From Odoribacter sp. (GTDB lineage Bacteria > Bacteroidota > Bacteroidia > Bacteroidales > Muribaculaceae), in the NCBI GenBank assembly GCA_023663145.1, contig JAMPHZ010000002.1, positions 62,001 to 126,000 on the forward strand: a stretch of 64,000 nucleotides of DNA, written 5' to 3'. The notes under the pieces were generated by a model. That model searched no databases. It had not been told where the DNA came from and worked only from the letters and a program-made list of their open reading frames with translations. The position numbers were made by a program, and so were the translations under genes. This document shows, in pieces, positions 1 through 8,190 of this stretch (the stretch's first letter is position 1; every line of letters begins with the position of its first letter).

Positions 1-1641
1 ACCGCTGAATTGCGCTCACGCTATCAGCGGCTCTATGACTCACGCAACAACACGCCCAACGAATCTTATTCAAAAGAATACGTACGCGCTTTCATTGACA
101 ACGAACCCATTCCCGGCATCGACATCGAGAAACAGATCTATGATATGTTGTCACAGGCGATTCCCGTAGACCAGATCGGCACGATCCTCCCTGAAATTGT
201 AACCGCCGACAACCGCGTGGCATTACTTATGCTCCCCGATGCTCCCGGATTCACAATTCCCACCGAACAACAGGTAATAGAAGGACTCGCCGCAGTCGAC
301 GCCGAGGACATCGAGGCATATAAAGACGAAATGCGCACCGATCCCCTCATACCCAACCTTCCCGCTCCCGGATCAATTACTGCCCAACAGACTCTTGCAG
401 GATGGGACGCAACAGAGTTCACCCTCAGCAACGGTATCAAGGTTGTGGTAAAACCGACCACATTCAAAGAAAACGACATCCAGTTCTATGCAATGGCCAA
501 GGGCGGATATTCCGTACTCCCTGATACCGACGCCGCATCAATAATCTTCATGCCCTACGCAATGAGCAAGAACGGCTTAGGCGATTACTCCAACAGCGAC
601 CTCACAAAATATCTCCAGGGCAAGCAAGTATCCCTTAACATAGATATTGATAAATATGACCGCTCGCTCGCAGGTGTGTCAACCGTACAGGATCTTCCCC
701 AACTCATGGAACTCATTTTCGCAAACTTCACAGAGTACAACATCAAGCCCGATGAGTTCACCGCGATGCAGAACATGATCAAAGGCGTACTTGCCAATCA
801 GGAATCAACCCCCGACTACGCCTTCCAGAGCTTAATCTACAAGACACTGTATCAAGCACCTGCCTTACAGACCATAAGCACTTCACTTATTGACCAGGCA
901 TCATGCAGCACCACCGTTGACGTAGTCCGTACCATGCTTGCCAACGCCGGTGACTTCACATTCTACTTCGTAGGTAACATTGATGTAGAAGCATTCAAAC
1001 CCCTCATGGAGCAATATATCGCCACTCTTCCTACCACGGCCAAATCAATCACACTTGAGACAAGCGCAAAATTTGAACCCGTGCTCGGCACCAATACCGT
1101 TGAGCAGTCAATGAACATGTCCACACCACAGACATGGGCATTCTACTTCATCGGCGGCCACAAAGATTTCACCGCTAAAGAACGTGCCATGGCCTCGATG
1201 GTTGCACAAATCATGAGCAACCGACTCCTTAACAAGGTACGCGAAGAAATGGGTGCCACATACTCGATAGGTGCAGGTGGCCAGCTGGCACGCTTCGGCG
1301 AAAGCAATCTCTTCTTCCAGATACCCTTCCCCATGAAACCTGAGATGCGTCAGGAAGTATTTGCCGCCGTTGATGCAATAATCGCATCCATGGCACAAGA
1401 CGTAACCGAAGACGAACTCGCCCCCGTGCGTGAGTACATGGTAAAGAACGCCACATCAGCCCTTGAAGAAAATGACGCATGGGCTCAGGCCATGGCTTCC
1501 ACAAGCCTCAATGGCGTGAATTGCTTCCTCGGCGCTGCCGACGTATACAACTCTGTATCCACCAAAGACCTCATGGAATTCTGGAACAGTGTGCTCGCAC
1601 AAGGCAACCGTCAACTCATCATCCTCAATCCTGCTGAATAA
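1..1641 (+). CDS. M16 family zinc metallopeptidase, C-terminal part (5' end outside window)
   Basis: The reading frame is open to the left edge of the window, so the start lies upstream; the visible part is about 546 residues. The pattern fits the second half of a two-domain M16 (pitrilysin/insulinase) peptidase: a linker, then a domain with the segment EEMGATYSIG that matches the R/Y substrate-binding region of the inactive M16 C-terminal domain. The zinc motif HxxEH of this family lies in the N-terminal domain and is therefore not visible. Such proteins in Bacteroidota are usually exported and degrade peptides in the periplasm. A strong intrinsic terminator follows, so this is the last gene of its transcript. 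Family assignment is fairly safe; substrate is unknown. Confidence 0.85.
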   Translation, partial: TAELRSRYQRLYDSRNNTPNESYSKEYVRAFIDNEPIPGIDIEKQIYDMLSQAIPVDQIGTILPEIVTADNRVALLMLPDAPGFTIPTEQQVIEGLAAVDAEDIEAYKDEMRTDPLIPNLPAPGSITAQQTLAGWDATEFTLSNGIKVVVKPTTFKENDIQFYAMAKGGYSVLPDTDAASIIFMPYAMSKNGLGDYSNSDLTKYLQGKQVSLNIDIDKYDRSLAGVSTVQDLPQLMELIFANFTEYNIKPDEFTAMQNMIKGVLANQESTPDYAFQSLIYKTLYQAPALQTISTSLIDQASCSTTVDVVRTMLANAGDFTFYFVGNIDVEAFKPLMEQYIATLPTTAKSITLETSAKFEPVLGTNTVEQSMNMSTPQTWAFYFIGGHKDFTAKERAMASMVAQIMSNRLLNKVREEMGATYSIGAGGQLARFGESNLFFQIPFPMKPEMRQEVFAAVDAIIASMAQDVTEDELAPVREYMVKNATSALEENDAWAQAMASTSLNGVNCFLGAADVYNSVSTKDLMEFWNSVLAQGNRQLIILNPAE

Positions 1642-1662
1642 TCTACTCCATACATACCCATC

Positions 1663-1697
1663 AGACGCCCGGTCCAGTTGGACCGGGCGTCTTTTTG
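1663..1697 (+). terminator. Intrinsic terminator after the M16 peptidase gene
   Basis: A perfect 13-bp stem (1663-1675 with 1680-1692) has a 4-nt loop and runs directly into a T-rich tail. It separates the M16 gene from the promoter of the next gene. Confidence 0.93.
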
Positions 1698-1721
1698 ATT
1701 TGCCGGCATCACTATTTTTCG

Positions 1722-1729
1722 TAACTTTG
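1722..1729 (+). promoter_or_regulatory. Bacteroidota -7 box TAACTTTG
   Basis: A perfect TAnnTTTG box ends only 8 nt before the ATG at 1738. A transcript starting a few bases downstream of the box would have a leader of only about 3-6 nt. Confidence 0.75.
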
Positions 1730-1737
1730 CGATTGTT

Positions 1738-3234
1738 ATGAAAACAAAGGCCACAGCATATATATATATACTTACCGCTATTGTAGCCGTTGCATTCCTG
1801 GTGATGTACATCTTCACCCCTACCGGAGCCGATGACCTTTGGTTTCTCAAACCGGTGATGTTCGCCCGTGACAGAGGCGACACGTTCTTCTCCGGAATAT
1901 TTGACTGTTGGTGCGAACATTTCTATATTGACAACTCACGCATCCCTCAGTTGCTTCTACCCATCATCCTGCAAATTCCACGATGCATCACGGCAACTAT
2001 CATCTGGATTGTATTTTGCACCACACTGATACTCACTTTCAAGATCGTACCTGACACACAGCATAAATTTCCGGTTTTCTCCCTTATGATGCTGCTGATG
2101 ATAGTTGTGGTGCCTTGGTACAACTACATGTTCATCATCTCATATGCGTTCAATTACATATGGCCATCGGCATTACTTCTGTTGGGAATGCTGATGTATA
2201 TAAGACCTGCCCGCAGCAGCGTTTCCGCGTTTTTCATAGGAATGCTTACCGGACTATGGCATGAATCATTCGGGGCCGCGCTTGCGGCCGGGTGTATCGG
2301 CCCCATGATATTTTTCCCTTCACAACGCCGCCATGACCGGCTTGCAATGGGTATCGGGGCCGCCATAGCTTTCGGATGTTACTTTCTCGTGCCCGGCACA
2401 TACAATAGATTAGATTCTCATGGCACTACCATCATCAGCATCTCGGCATTGCGCATAAATATAATTCCGATTTTATATCTAATGATGTGGGGTCTGGCAA
2501 TGTGTACAAAAAGATGGAAATTGCAAGCATCGACACCCACAGCCACATTCTGCGCCGCCGCAATATGCCCAATCATAATCATATCATTGCTCATCCACAA
2601 TGTACGCAGCGCATATCCTGCATTATTGATTTCTGTGCCGGCGATATGTTTTCTATTGCCCAAACTCTTGAAACCGAGGCGTAAGACCGCATTCCTCATA
2701 AGCATTGCCATATGGATATTCCTGCTATCCCACCTTGCAGTAGCCACTGCCTCGACAATCAGGCTGAACCGTGCAGCTCAGGAAATCTACAACGCCATTG
2801 AGTCATCAACATCAAAAAGCATTGAATTATATATTGATACATACGACACCGAGAGTTCTTTGCCAACTCTTGCTCTGCGTCTGCCGGCAGTACAGATATT
2901 CACACATAACTATTTTATAAATACCATAAAAGATTATTACCGTCTTGACCACCTCAGACTGCTTCCGGAAGCTCTCCGCGACTACCGAGGCAATGGGACC
3001 CCACTTGACGGGACTGGGAATCTAAGACTTGTCAACGGATACTTTGTCGCATCCGGCAATTACCCCGATGAAATCACGGCAACAGCATCCTTCGCCTGCG
3101 GATTCGAGCATCCTTTGCGTATCATGACTTACACCTTTACCGGCGGAGACGACCACATATACACATACCTGCTACCAATCCGGACTTTTGCCGATTTATG
3201 GGCAGGCGATCCTGTCAAACTCAAACTCGACTAA
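1738..3234 (+). CDS. Polytopic membrane protein, DUF6056-like
   Basis: A 498-residue protein with about ten hydrophobic segments, beginning with one at residues 7-26 and followed by a soluble region from about 345 to the end. The segment GADDLWF just after the first membrane span, an acidic loop placed as in GT-C type glycosyltransferases, and the overall layout resemble the Bacteroidota DUF6056 family of putative lipid-linked sugar transferases; this is from memory of the family and was not searched. The start is fixed by an ATG 8 nt behind a perfect -7 box. It stands alone between a terminator and the next gene. The activity is unproven. Confidence 0.7.
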   Translation: MKTKATAYIYILTAIVAVAFLVMYIFTPTGADDLWFLKPVMFARDRGDTFFSGIFDCWCEHFYIDNSRIPQLLLPIILQIPRCITATIIWIVFCTTLILTFKIVPDTQHKFPVFSLMMLLMIVVVPWYNYMFIISYAFNYIWPSALLLLGMLMYIRPARSSVSAFFIGMLTGLWHESFGAALAAGCIGPMIFFPSQRRHDRLAMGIGAAIAFGCYFLVPGTYNRLDSHGTTIISISALRINIIPILYLMMWGLAMCTKRWKLQASTPTATFCAAAICPIIIISLLIHNVRSAYPALLISVPAICFLLPKLLKPRRKTAFLISIAIWIFLLSHLAVATASTIRLNRAAQEIYNAIESSTSKSIELYIDTYDTESSLPTLALRLPAVQIFTHNYFINTIKDYYRLDHLRLLPEALRDYRGNGTPLDGTGNLRLVNGYFVASGNYPDEITATASFACGFEHPLRIMTYTFTGGDDHIYTYLLPIRTFADLWAGDPVKLKLD

Positions 3235-3298
3235 CAAACCGCCTCTTTGCAATGTTTTTACTAATAGAACTATACATAACAGTTAAAAACAGCAGAAT

Positions 3299-4171
3299 AT
3301 GAGACTTAACGGAAGACGTACAAGCAACAATGTTCAAGACCGGCGGGGAATGTCGACCGGTCGACGTGTAGGAATCGGCGGCGGCATCATAGGAGTAATA
3401 GCCTTGGCAGTTATAACACTGATGGGTGGTGGGAGCATAGGCGACATTGTCTCCAATGTACTCGGATCAGGCTCCGGAGCCACCTACAGCAATACATCTT
3501 ACACCCCTGATGCCGAAGATGAGCGGCTTGCGACATTGGCATCACAGGTATTGGCCGGAACCGAGGATGTCTGGACCCGCGAATTCAGCCAACGGGGTTG
3601 GGGGGAATACGAATGCCCTAAACTCGTATTGTACACCGGCACTGTAAATTCGGGTTGCGGCACTGCATCATCGCAGGTAGGGCCATTCTACTGCTCTGCA
3701 GACCAAACCGTGTACATCGACCTTGACTTCTTCAAGACAATGGACTCGTCCATTGGGGCATCCGGAGATTTCGCGTTCGCCTACGTAATAGCCCACGAAG
3801 TAGGCCACCACGTACAATATCTTCTTGGCACTCTTGACCGCGGGCATCAACTCATGAATCAAGTGAGTGAACGCGAAGCCAACCAGATAAGCGTGCGACT
3901 CGAACTCCAGGCCGATTTCTATGCCGGAGTATGGGCCAACCGCGACAATGCCATGTTCGGCTCCATTGAGGAAGGAGACATTGAAAACGCAATAAACGCC
4001 GCATCTAAGATAGGTGACGACTATCTGCAACGTAAAGCCACCGGCACAGAGCAGCCCGAGACATTCAACCACGGCCGATCAAGCCAACGTGTAAAATGGT
4101 TCAGCAAGGGGCTACAGACAGGTGATCCCTCCCAGGGTGACACATTCACTCCATCATATTCCGCTTTATGA
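3299..4171 (+). CDS. YpfJ-like neutral zinc metallopeptidase
   Basis: A 290-residue protein that matches the putative neutral zinc metallopeptidase family (YpfJ, PF04228): a basic cytoplasmic N-terminus rich in Arg, one membrane span at about residues 24-45 followed by a Gly/Ser linker, then a catalytic domain with the zincin motif HEVGHH (H166, E167, H170). A conserved-looking Cys pair (C120, C132) lies ahead of it. E205-L-Q-A-D region (near residue 201-206) could carry the third metal ligand. It would sit in the inner membrane facing the periplasm. Its stop codon overlaps the start of ribD by 4 bp (ATGA), indicating translational coupling, although no functional link between the two is known. 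Confidence 0.88.
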   Translation: MRLNGRRTSNNVQDRRGMSTGRRVGIGGGIIGVIALAVITLMGGGSIGDIVSNVLGSGSGATYSNTSYTPDAEDERLATLASQVLAGTEDVWTREFSQRGWGEYECPKLVLYTGTVNSGCGTASSQVGPFYCSADQTVYIDLDFFKTMDSSIGASGDFAFAYVIAHEVGHHVQYLLGTLDRGHQLMNQVSEREANQISVRLELQADFYAGVWANRDNAMFGSIEEGDIENAINAASKIGDDYLQRKATGTEQPETFNHGRSSQRVKWFSKGLQTGDPSQGDTFTPSYSAL

Positions 4172-5181
4172 CATTTGATCCACGATACATGTCGCGGGCC
4201 CTCGAGCTCGCCGCCCATGGCCGCGGCCACACATCTCCCAATCCAATGGTAGGAGCCGTCATTGTTGCTCCCGACAACCGAGTTATTGGCGAAGGCTACC
4301 ACCGATGCTACGGCGGTCCGCATGCCGAAGTTAACGCAATCGCATCTGTCAAGCCTCTTGACAGGCCTCTTCTGTCCAAGTCTACCATGTACGTCACCTT
4401 GGAACCATGCTCACATTACGGTAAGACACCTCCATGTTCCCGCCTGATAATCGAAACCGGTATCCCGCGGGTGGTGGTGGCTGCCGGAGACCCTTTCCGT
4501 GAAGTAGCCGGCCGCGGTATAAAAATGTTGCGAGAAGCCGGAATAGAAGTAATCGAGGGTGTAATGGCCCATGAGTCACGCATGCTGAATGCAAGGTTCA
4601 TCACCGCTCACGAGCAGCAGCGACCTTGGATTACACTTAAATGGGCCCAAAGTTCCGACCACTTCATGGATTCAGACCGCCCGTCAGGGACTCCCGAGCA
4701 CTTCTCATCGGCCCTGACTTCCACAATTGTACATCGTCTGCGATCACTCCACGACGCAATAGCTGTAGGATCAGGCACCATATTAGCCGACTCTCCGCGC
4801 CTTGACTGCCGGCTTTGGCACGGTAAATCACCGCGCCCCGTGATTTTCGACAGAAGCCTTAGAATCGGCCCGGAACAAATATCCACCACTATAGACCCAC
4901 TGATAATCAGGGAATCATCAATCGATATTGCTTTAAAACGGCTGTACACGCAAGGAATCACATCACTGCTTGTCGAGGGAGGGCCTACACTGCTGAATAC
5001 TTTTATTACCCGAGGATTATGGGACGTAGCCCAGATTGAGACAACGCGATACGCCCTTGGGTCAAGAGGCCGTGCCAAAGCTCCGGCACTCGGCAATGCG
5101 CCCGTGGCCACCTTCGATTTTCAGCACTCCTATTTGTCAATTTACTCCAACAATTCTCTTTTCTGCGTTAAAAACCTATAA
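4168..5181 (+). CDS. ribD: Riboflavin biosynthesis deaminase/reductase RibD
   Basis: A bifunctional enzyme of riboflavin synthesis. The N-terminal cytidine-deaminase-like domain (about 1-145) removes an amino group from the pyrimidine intermediate; zinc ligands are visible as H52-A-E54 and C81 with C90 in a PCSHYGKTPPC segment. The C-terminal domain (about 150-337) is the NADPH-dependent ribosyl reductase with WITLKWAQS and the VEGGPTLL segment. Length of 337 residues is slightly short of the E. coli protein (367) but both domains are present. Translation is coupled to the preceding peptidase by a 4-bp overlap. The ribBA gene is far away at 48267, so the pathway is split. Confidence 0.95.
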   Translation: MTFDPRYMSRALELAAHGRGHTSPNPMVGAVIVAPDNRVIGEGYHRCYGGPHAEVNAIASVKPLDRPLLSKSTMYVTLEPCSHYGKTPPCSRLIIETGIPRVVVAAGDPFREVAGRGIKMLREAGIEVIEGVMAHESRMLNARFITAHEQQRPWITLKWAQSSDHFMDSDRPSGTPEHFSSALTSTIVHRLRSLHDAIAVGSGTILADSPRLDCRLWHGKSPRPVIFDRSLRIGPEQISTTIDPLIIRESSIDIALKRLYTQGITSLLVEGGPTLLNTFITRGLWDVAQIETTRYALGSRGRAKAPALGNAPVATFDFQHSYLSIYSNNSLFCVKNL

Positions 5182-5241
5182 AAATTACCACTTTTACGTT
5201 TTTTGTAGTCCATTTCTTACCCTAATTTTGCTGCGAAATTA

Positions 5242-5249
5242 TAACTTTG
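5242..5249 (+). promoter_or_regulatory. -7 box TAACTTTG ahead of the outer-membrane biogenesis operon
   Basis: A perfect -7 box lies 25 nt before the ATG at 5274. It is the only clear promoter upstream of the tightly packed genes running to bamA. A convincing -33 TTTG at the usual spacing is not obvious. Confidence 0.7.
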
Positions 5250-5273
5250 CAAACTGAAATATTTTGTCCCGTC

Positions 5274-6743
5274 ATGATAAGAAAGCTTGCAATATATTTT
5301 GCTATGGGCTCAATCGCCGCCGGAGTATACTCATGCAACGGCAACGAGGCCTACATAGTTGAAGATTCATCAGCTGCCGCAGCAGTAAGGACTTTCTCGT
5401 TCACCGAGAATGACTCAATCCTTGCCAATCTTGACTCGGTGTTCTTCTCCATTGACCTTGTAAAGGGTCGGATCTTCAACGCCGACTCAATGCCCAAAGG
5501 CACCGACGTGACCGGTCTTGTCCCGGTCATCACCACCCTGAACGGGTGCTCGGTGGCTCAGCTCACCGTGTCGCGCGCCGGCAAGCCTGACACCGTATAT
5601 AACTACCTCGACAACCCATCCGACCCAATTGACTTCACAAATCCCGTAACCCTGCGGCTCGTGTCGCCCGACGGATTAGTCGAACGCAACTATACAATCA
5701 AGGTTAATGTACACAAGGTTGAGGCAGACTCGCTCGAGTGGGCACGTATTGACCGTCGTACCATTCCAACCACATTCACAATGGCCGAGAAACAGCACAC
5801 CGTGCGTCAAGCCGACAAATTACATTGCCTTTCCTATTACCAAGGATCCTATTGCCTTGCCACCACAACCCGCAGCATTGAGATGCTCACAGGCACAGAC
5901 CCGGATCTTGGTCCATGGAACTTCTCTACCGTCACCTTCCCCGCCGCTGTTGACATCAACTCATTCACAGCCTCGGAGTCGGCGCTTTACATCCTTGGCA
6001 CAGACGGCACCCTATATACATCTGCCGACGGTTCATCATGGACTTCAACAGGCCGTAAATGGCATTTCATCTACGGTGCATACGGCAATGACATACATGG
6101 CTCATGCAAAAACAGCGACGGATCATGGACTATAGAATCATATCCGGCCGGCACATCAACGCCACTGATCAACGGCATGCCGGTCAGCGGCACATCAGCA
6201 CCGGTATATTACTCATTCTCAATGAGCGACCAACAGCAGATGCTGATAGTCGGTGGCCGCAACGCCGCAGGAACCGTAATCGCCGATACATGGGGATTCG
6301 ACGGCTCATCATGGGCAAAACTCAGCAAACGACCGTTACCCGTAGCCCTTGAGAACGCAGCAGTGGCTCCCTATGTCACATACACCACCACTGCGGCCTG
6401 GACACAGATATACTACCCCACGCTCGTGCTGATAGGAGGTCGCAAAGCCAACGGATCAATAAACACAACCGTATACACTTCCAACGACTACGGTTACAAC
6501 TGGGGCACAGCCGGCGTATCACTGCAATTACCCACCTACATGCCGGCTCTTCACAATTCTCAGGCATTCGTCATATCATCAAAACTTGACGGTTCCATAG
6601 CCAGTCCCAAAATAACCACACCAGTTGAGACATGGGATTGCCCTTACCTGTACCTTTTCGGAGGAGTAAACAGAGACGGAGCTACATCAAACAATGTGTG
6701 GCGCGGAGTAATCAACAACCTGAGATTTAAACCGGTAGAATAA
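5274..6743 (+). CDS. Secreted lipoprotein with kelch-like propeller, DUF6242-like
   Basis: About 489 residues from the ATG at 5274; an upstream in-frame TTG would add nine residues, but only the ATG start gives a proper lipoprotein signal (hydrophobic stretch, then GVYSC with the Cys near residue 21). After the lipidated Cys comes an Ig-like region (to about 155), then a beta-rich region with repeated Gly-Gly/Trp signatures such as LIVGGRNA, LIGGRKA and LFGGVN that look like kelch propeller blades. The layout resembles the Bacteroidota DUF6242 family, as far as I recall it. It is followed after 2 nt by the next gene and so probably heads the uppS-bamA operon. Its exact role is unknown; a surface or periplasmic role in envelope assembly is an inference from position. 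Confidence 0.78.
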   Translation: MIRKLAIYFAMGSIAAGVYSCNGNEAYIVEDSSAAAAVRTFSFTENDSILANLDSVFFSIDLVKGRIFNADSMPKGTDVTGLVPVITTLNGCSVAQLTVSRAGKPDTVYNYLDNPSDPIDFTNPVTLRLVSPDGLVERNYTIKVNVHKVEADSLEWARIDRRTIPTTFTMAEKQHTVRQADKLHCLSYYQGSYCLATTTRSIEMLTGTDPDLGPWNFSTVTFPAAVDINSFTASESALYILGTDGTLYTSADGSSWTSTGRKWHFIYGAYGNDIHGSCKNSDGSWTIESYPAGTSTPLINGMPVSGTSAPVYYSFSMSDQQQMLIVGGRNAAGTVIADTWGFDGSSWAKLSKRPLPVALENAAVAPYVTYTTTAAWTQIYYPTLVLIGGRKANGSINTTVYTSNDYGYNWGTAGVSLQLPTYMPALHNSQAFVISSKLDGSIASPKITTPVETWDCPYLYLFGGVNRDGATSNNVWRGVINNLRFKPVE

Positions 6744-6745
6744 CA

Positions 6746-7435
6746 ATGAAGCTTCGCGGCATCATCATAGCACTCACCACTGCAGCTGCATTAGCGTCAT
6801 CCGGCGCATATGCACAGGCTCCCGTCGCGCCATATAAGTTTGACTTCGGAGCAAACGCAGGCATGAGCGGATACATTGGTGATGCCAATTCATCAAATCC
6901 ATTCAAACATCCCGGATTCACAGCCGACATAGCAGCACGCTACATAATAGATACCAGATGGGCGGTAAGAGCCTCATTGGGAATGGCAACACTGAGCGGC
7001 AACACCGACGGCATGATTCTCCCGAATGAAGCCTGGTACGAATTCAAGTCAACAGTCTACGACCTCACAGTGAGAGGTGAGGCTAATTTCTTCGCCTACG
7101 GTATTGGCGAAACATACAAACGCCTGCGCCGTTGGACTCCATACCTTGCCCTTGGTGTAGGATTCAGCATGACCTCATCAGGAGGCCACACAGCTGTGGC
7201 CCCCACCCTGCCAATGGCTTTCGGATTCAAATACAAGCCTAAGGAACGCCTGAATCTATTCGCCGAATTCTCCATGACAAAGATATTCAGCGACCACGTC
7301 GACGGACCGGACCTTGCAGATTTGAATCTCATTAAAACAGAATTTTACAAAAACACCGATTGGGTTGCCCGCATCTCAATCGGCATTTCTTACGAATTTG
7401 GCAAGCGCTGCGAGACCTGCCATTATGTAGATTGA
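6746..7435 (+). CDS. Outer-membrane beta-barrel-like protein, DUF6089-like
   Basis: A 229-residue protein with a signal peptide cleaved after about residue 23 (AYAQA). The mature part alternates hydrophobic and polar residues and contains the typical small-barrel phrase FGANAGMSGYIGDAN, and it ends in an aromatic-rich strand, consistent with an eight-stranded outer-membrane barrel. In Bacteroidales a DUF6089 protein commonly precedes uppS and bamA, exactly as here. It starts 2 nt after the stop of the preceding gene and ends 5 nt before the uppS start, so it is part of the same operon. Function is not established; a helper role in envelope assembly is inferred from this conserved neighbourhood. 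Confidence 0.82.
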   Translation: MKLRGIIIALTTAAALASSGAYAQAPVAPYKFDFGANAGMSGYIGDANSSNPFKHPGFTADIAARYIIDTRWAVRASLGMATLSGNTDGMILPNEAWYEFKSTVYDLTVRGEANFFAYGIGETYKRLRRWTPYLALGVGFSMTSSGGHTAVAPTLPMAFGFKYKPKERLNLFAEFSMTKIFSDHVDGPDLADLNLIKTEFYKNTDWVARISIGISYEFGKRCETCHYVD

Positions 7436-7440
7436 AGTCC

Positions 7441-8190
7441 ATGAACAAGCCCGTCAATCTCGATACAAACAACATCCCGACTCACGTTGCCGTAATAATG
7501 GACGGTAACGGAAGATGGGCCGTAGCACGCGGTCTCGACCGCTCGGCAGGACATGTCGAGGGCGTAAATACAGTGCGGCGCATCACCGAAGCCGCTTCAG
7601 AACTCGGAGTCAAATATCTCACCTTATATACATTCTCGACCGAGAACTGGAACCGGCCAAAAGAAGAAGTAGACACACTCATGCACCTCATAGTCACAGC
7701 TATTGAGCGTGAGACCCCTGACCTTATAAAGAACAATGTGTCGCTGCGCATGATCGGCGACACTACCCGCATGCCCGACGAGGCTCTCCGGCGCCTGCAA
7801 CAATGCATCAGCGACACAAGCCAATGCACCGGCCTGCGTCTGGTACTCGCCCTGAGTTACTCAGCTCGTTGGGATATTGTTAACGCGGCCCGCAGCATCG
7901 CCCGCGACACCGCAGCCGGAGCTCTTGACCCTGACTCAGTAGATGAACGCACGGTAGCATCAAGACTAAGCACCGCATTCATGCCTGACCCTGACCTGCT
8001 TATACGCACCGGAGGCGACCACCGGATATCCAACTATCTGCTGTGGGAAATCGCCTACACAGAATTATATATAACCCGGACCTACTGGCCCGACTTCTCA
8101 AAAGAAGACTTCGCCCGTGCAATTGCCGACTTCCAACAACGTCAACGGCGCTTCGGCCTTACCGGCGAACAAGTTTCTAATTGCCTATGA
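7441..8190 (+). CDS. uppS: Isoprenyl (undecaprenyl) diphosphate synthase
   Basis: A cis-prenyltransferase that condenses isopentenyl diphosphate onto farnesyl diphosphate to make the C55 lipid carrier used for peptidoglycan, O-antigen and capsule. The signature DGNGRWA contains the catalytic Asp (D21), and the C-terminal RTGGDHRISNYLLWE and YTELY motifs are intact. I start at the ATG at 7441 (249 residues); an upstream in-frame ATG at 7360 would overlap the previous gene by 76 bp and add residues not seen in the family. It overlaps bamA by 4 bp (ATGA). The polysaccharide loci later in the window depend on its product. Confidence 0.96.
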   Translation: MNKPVNLDTNNIPTHVAVIMDGNGRWAVARGLDRSAGHVEGVNTVRRITEAASELGVKYLTLYTFSTENWNRPKEEVDTLMHLIVTAIERETPDLIKNNVSLRMIGDTTRMPDEALRRLQQCISDTSQCTGLRLVLALSYSARWDIVNAARSIARDTAAGALDPDSVDERTVASRLSTAFMPDPDLLIRTGGDHRISNYLLWEIAYTELYITRTYWPDFSKEDFARAIADFQQRQRRFGLTGEQVSNCL

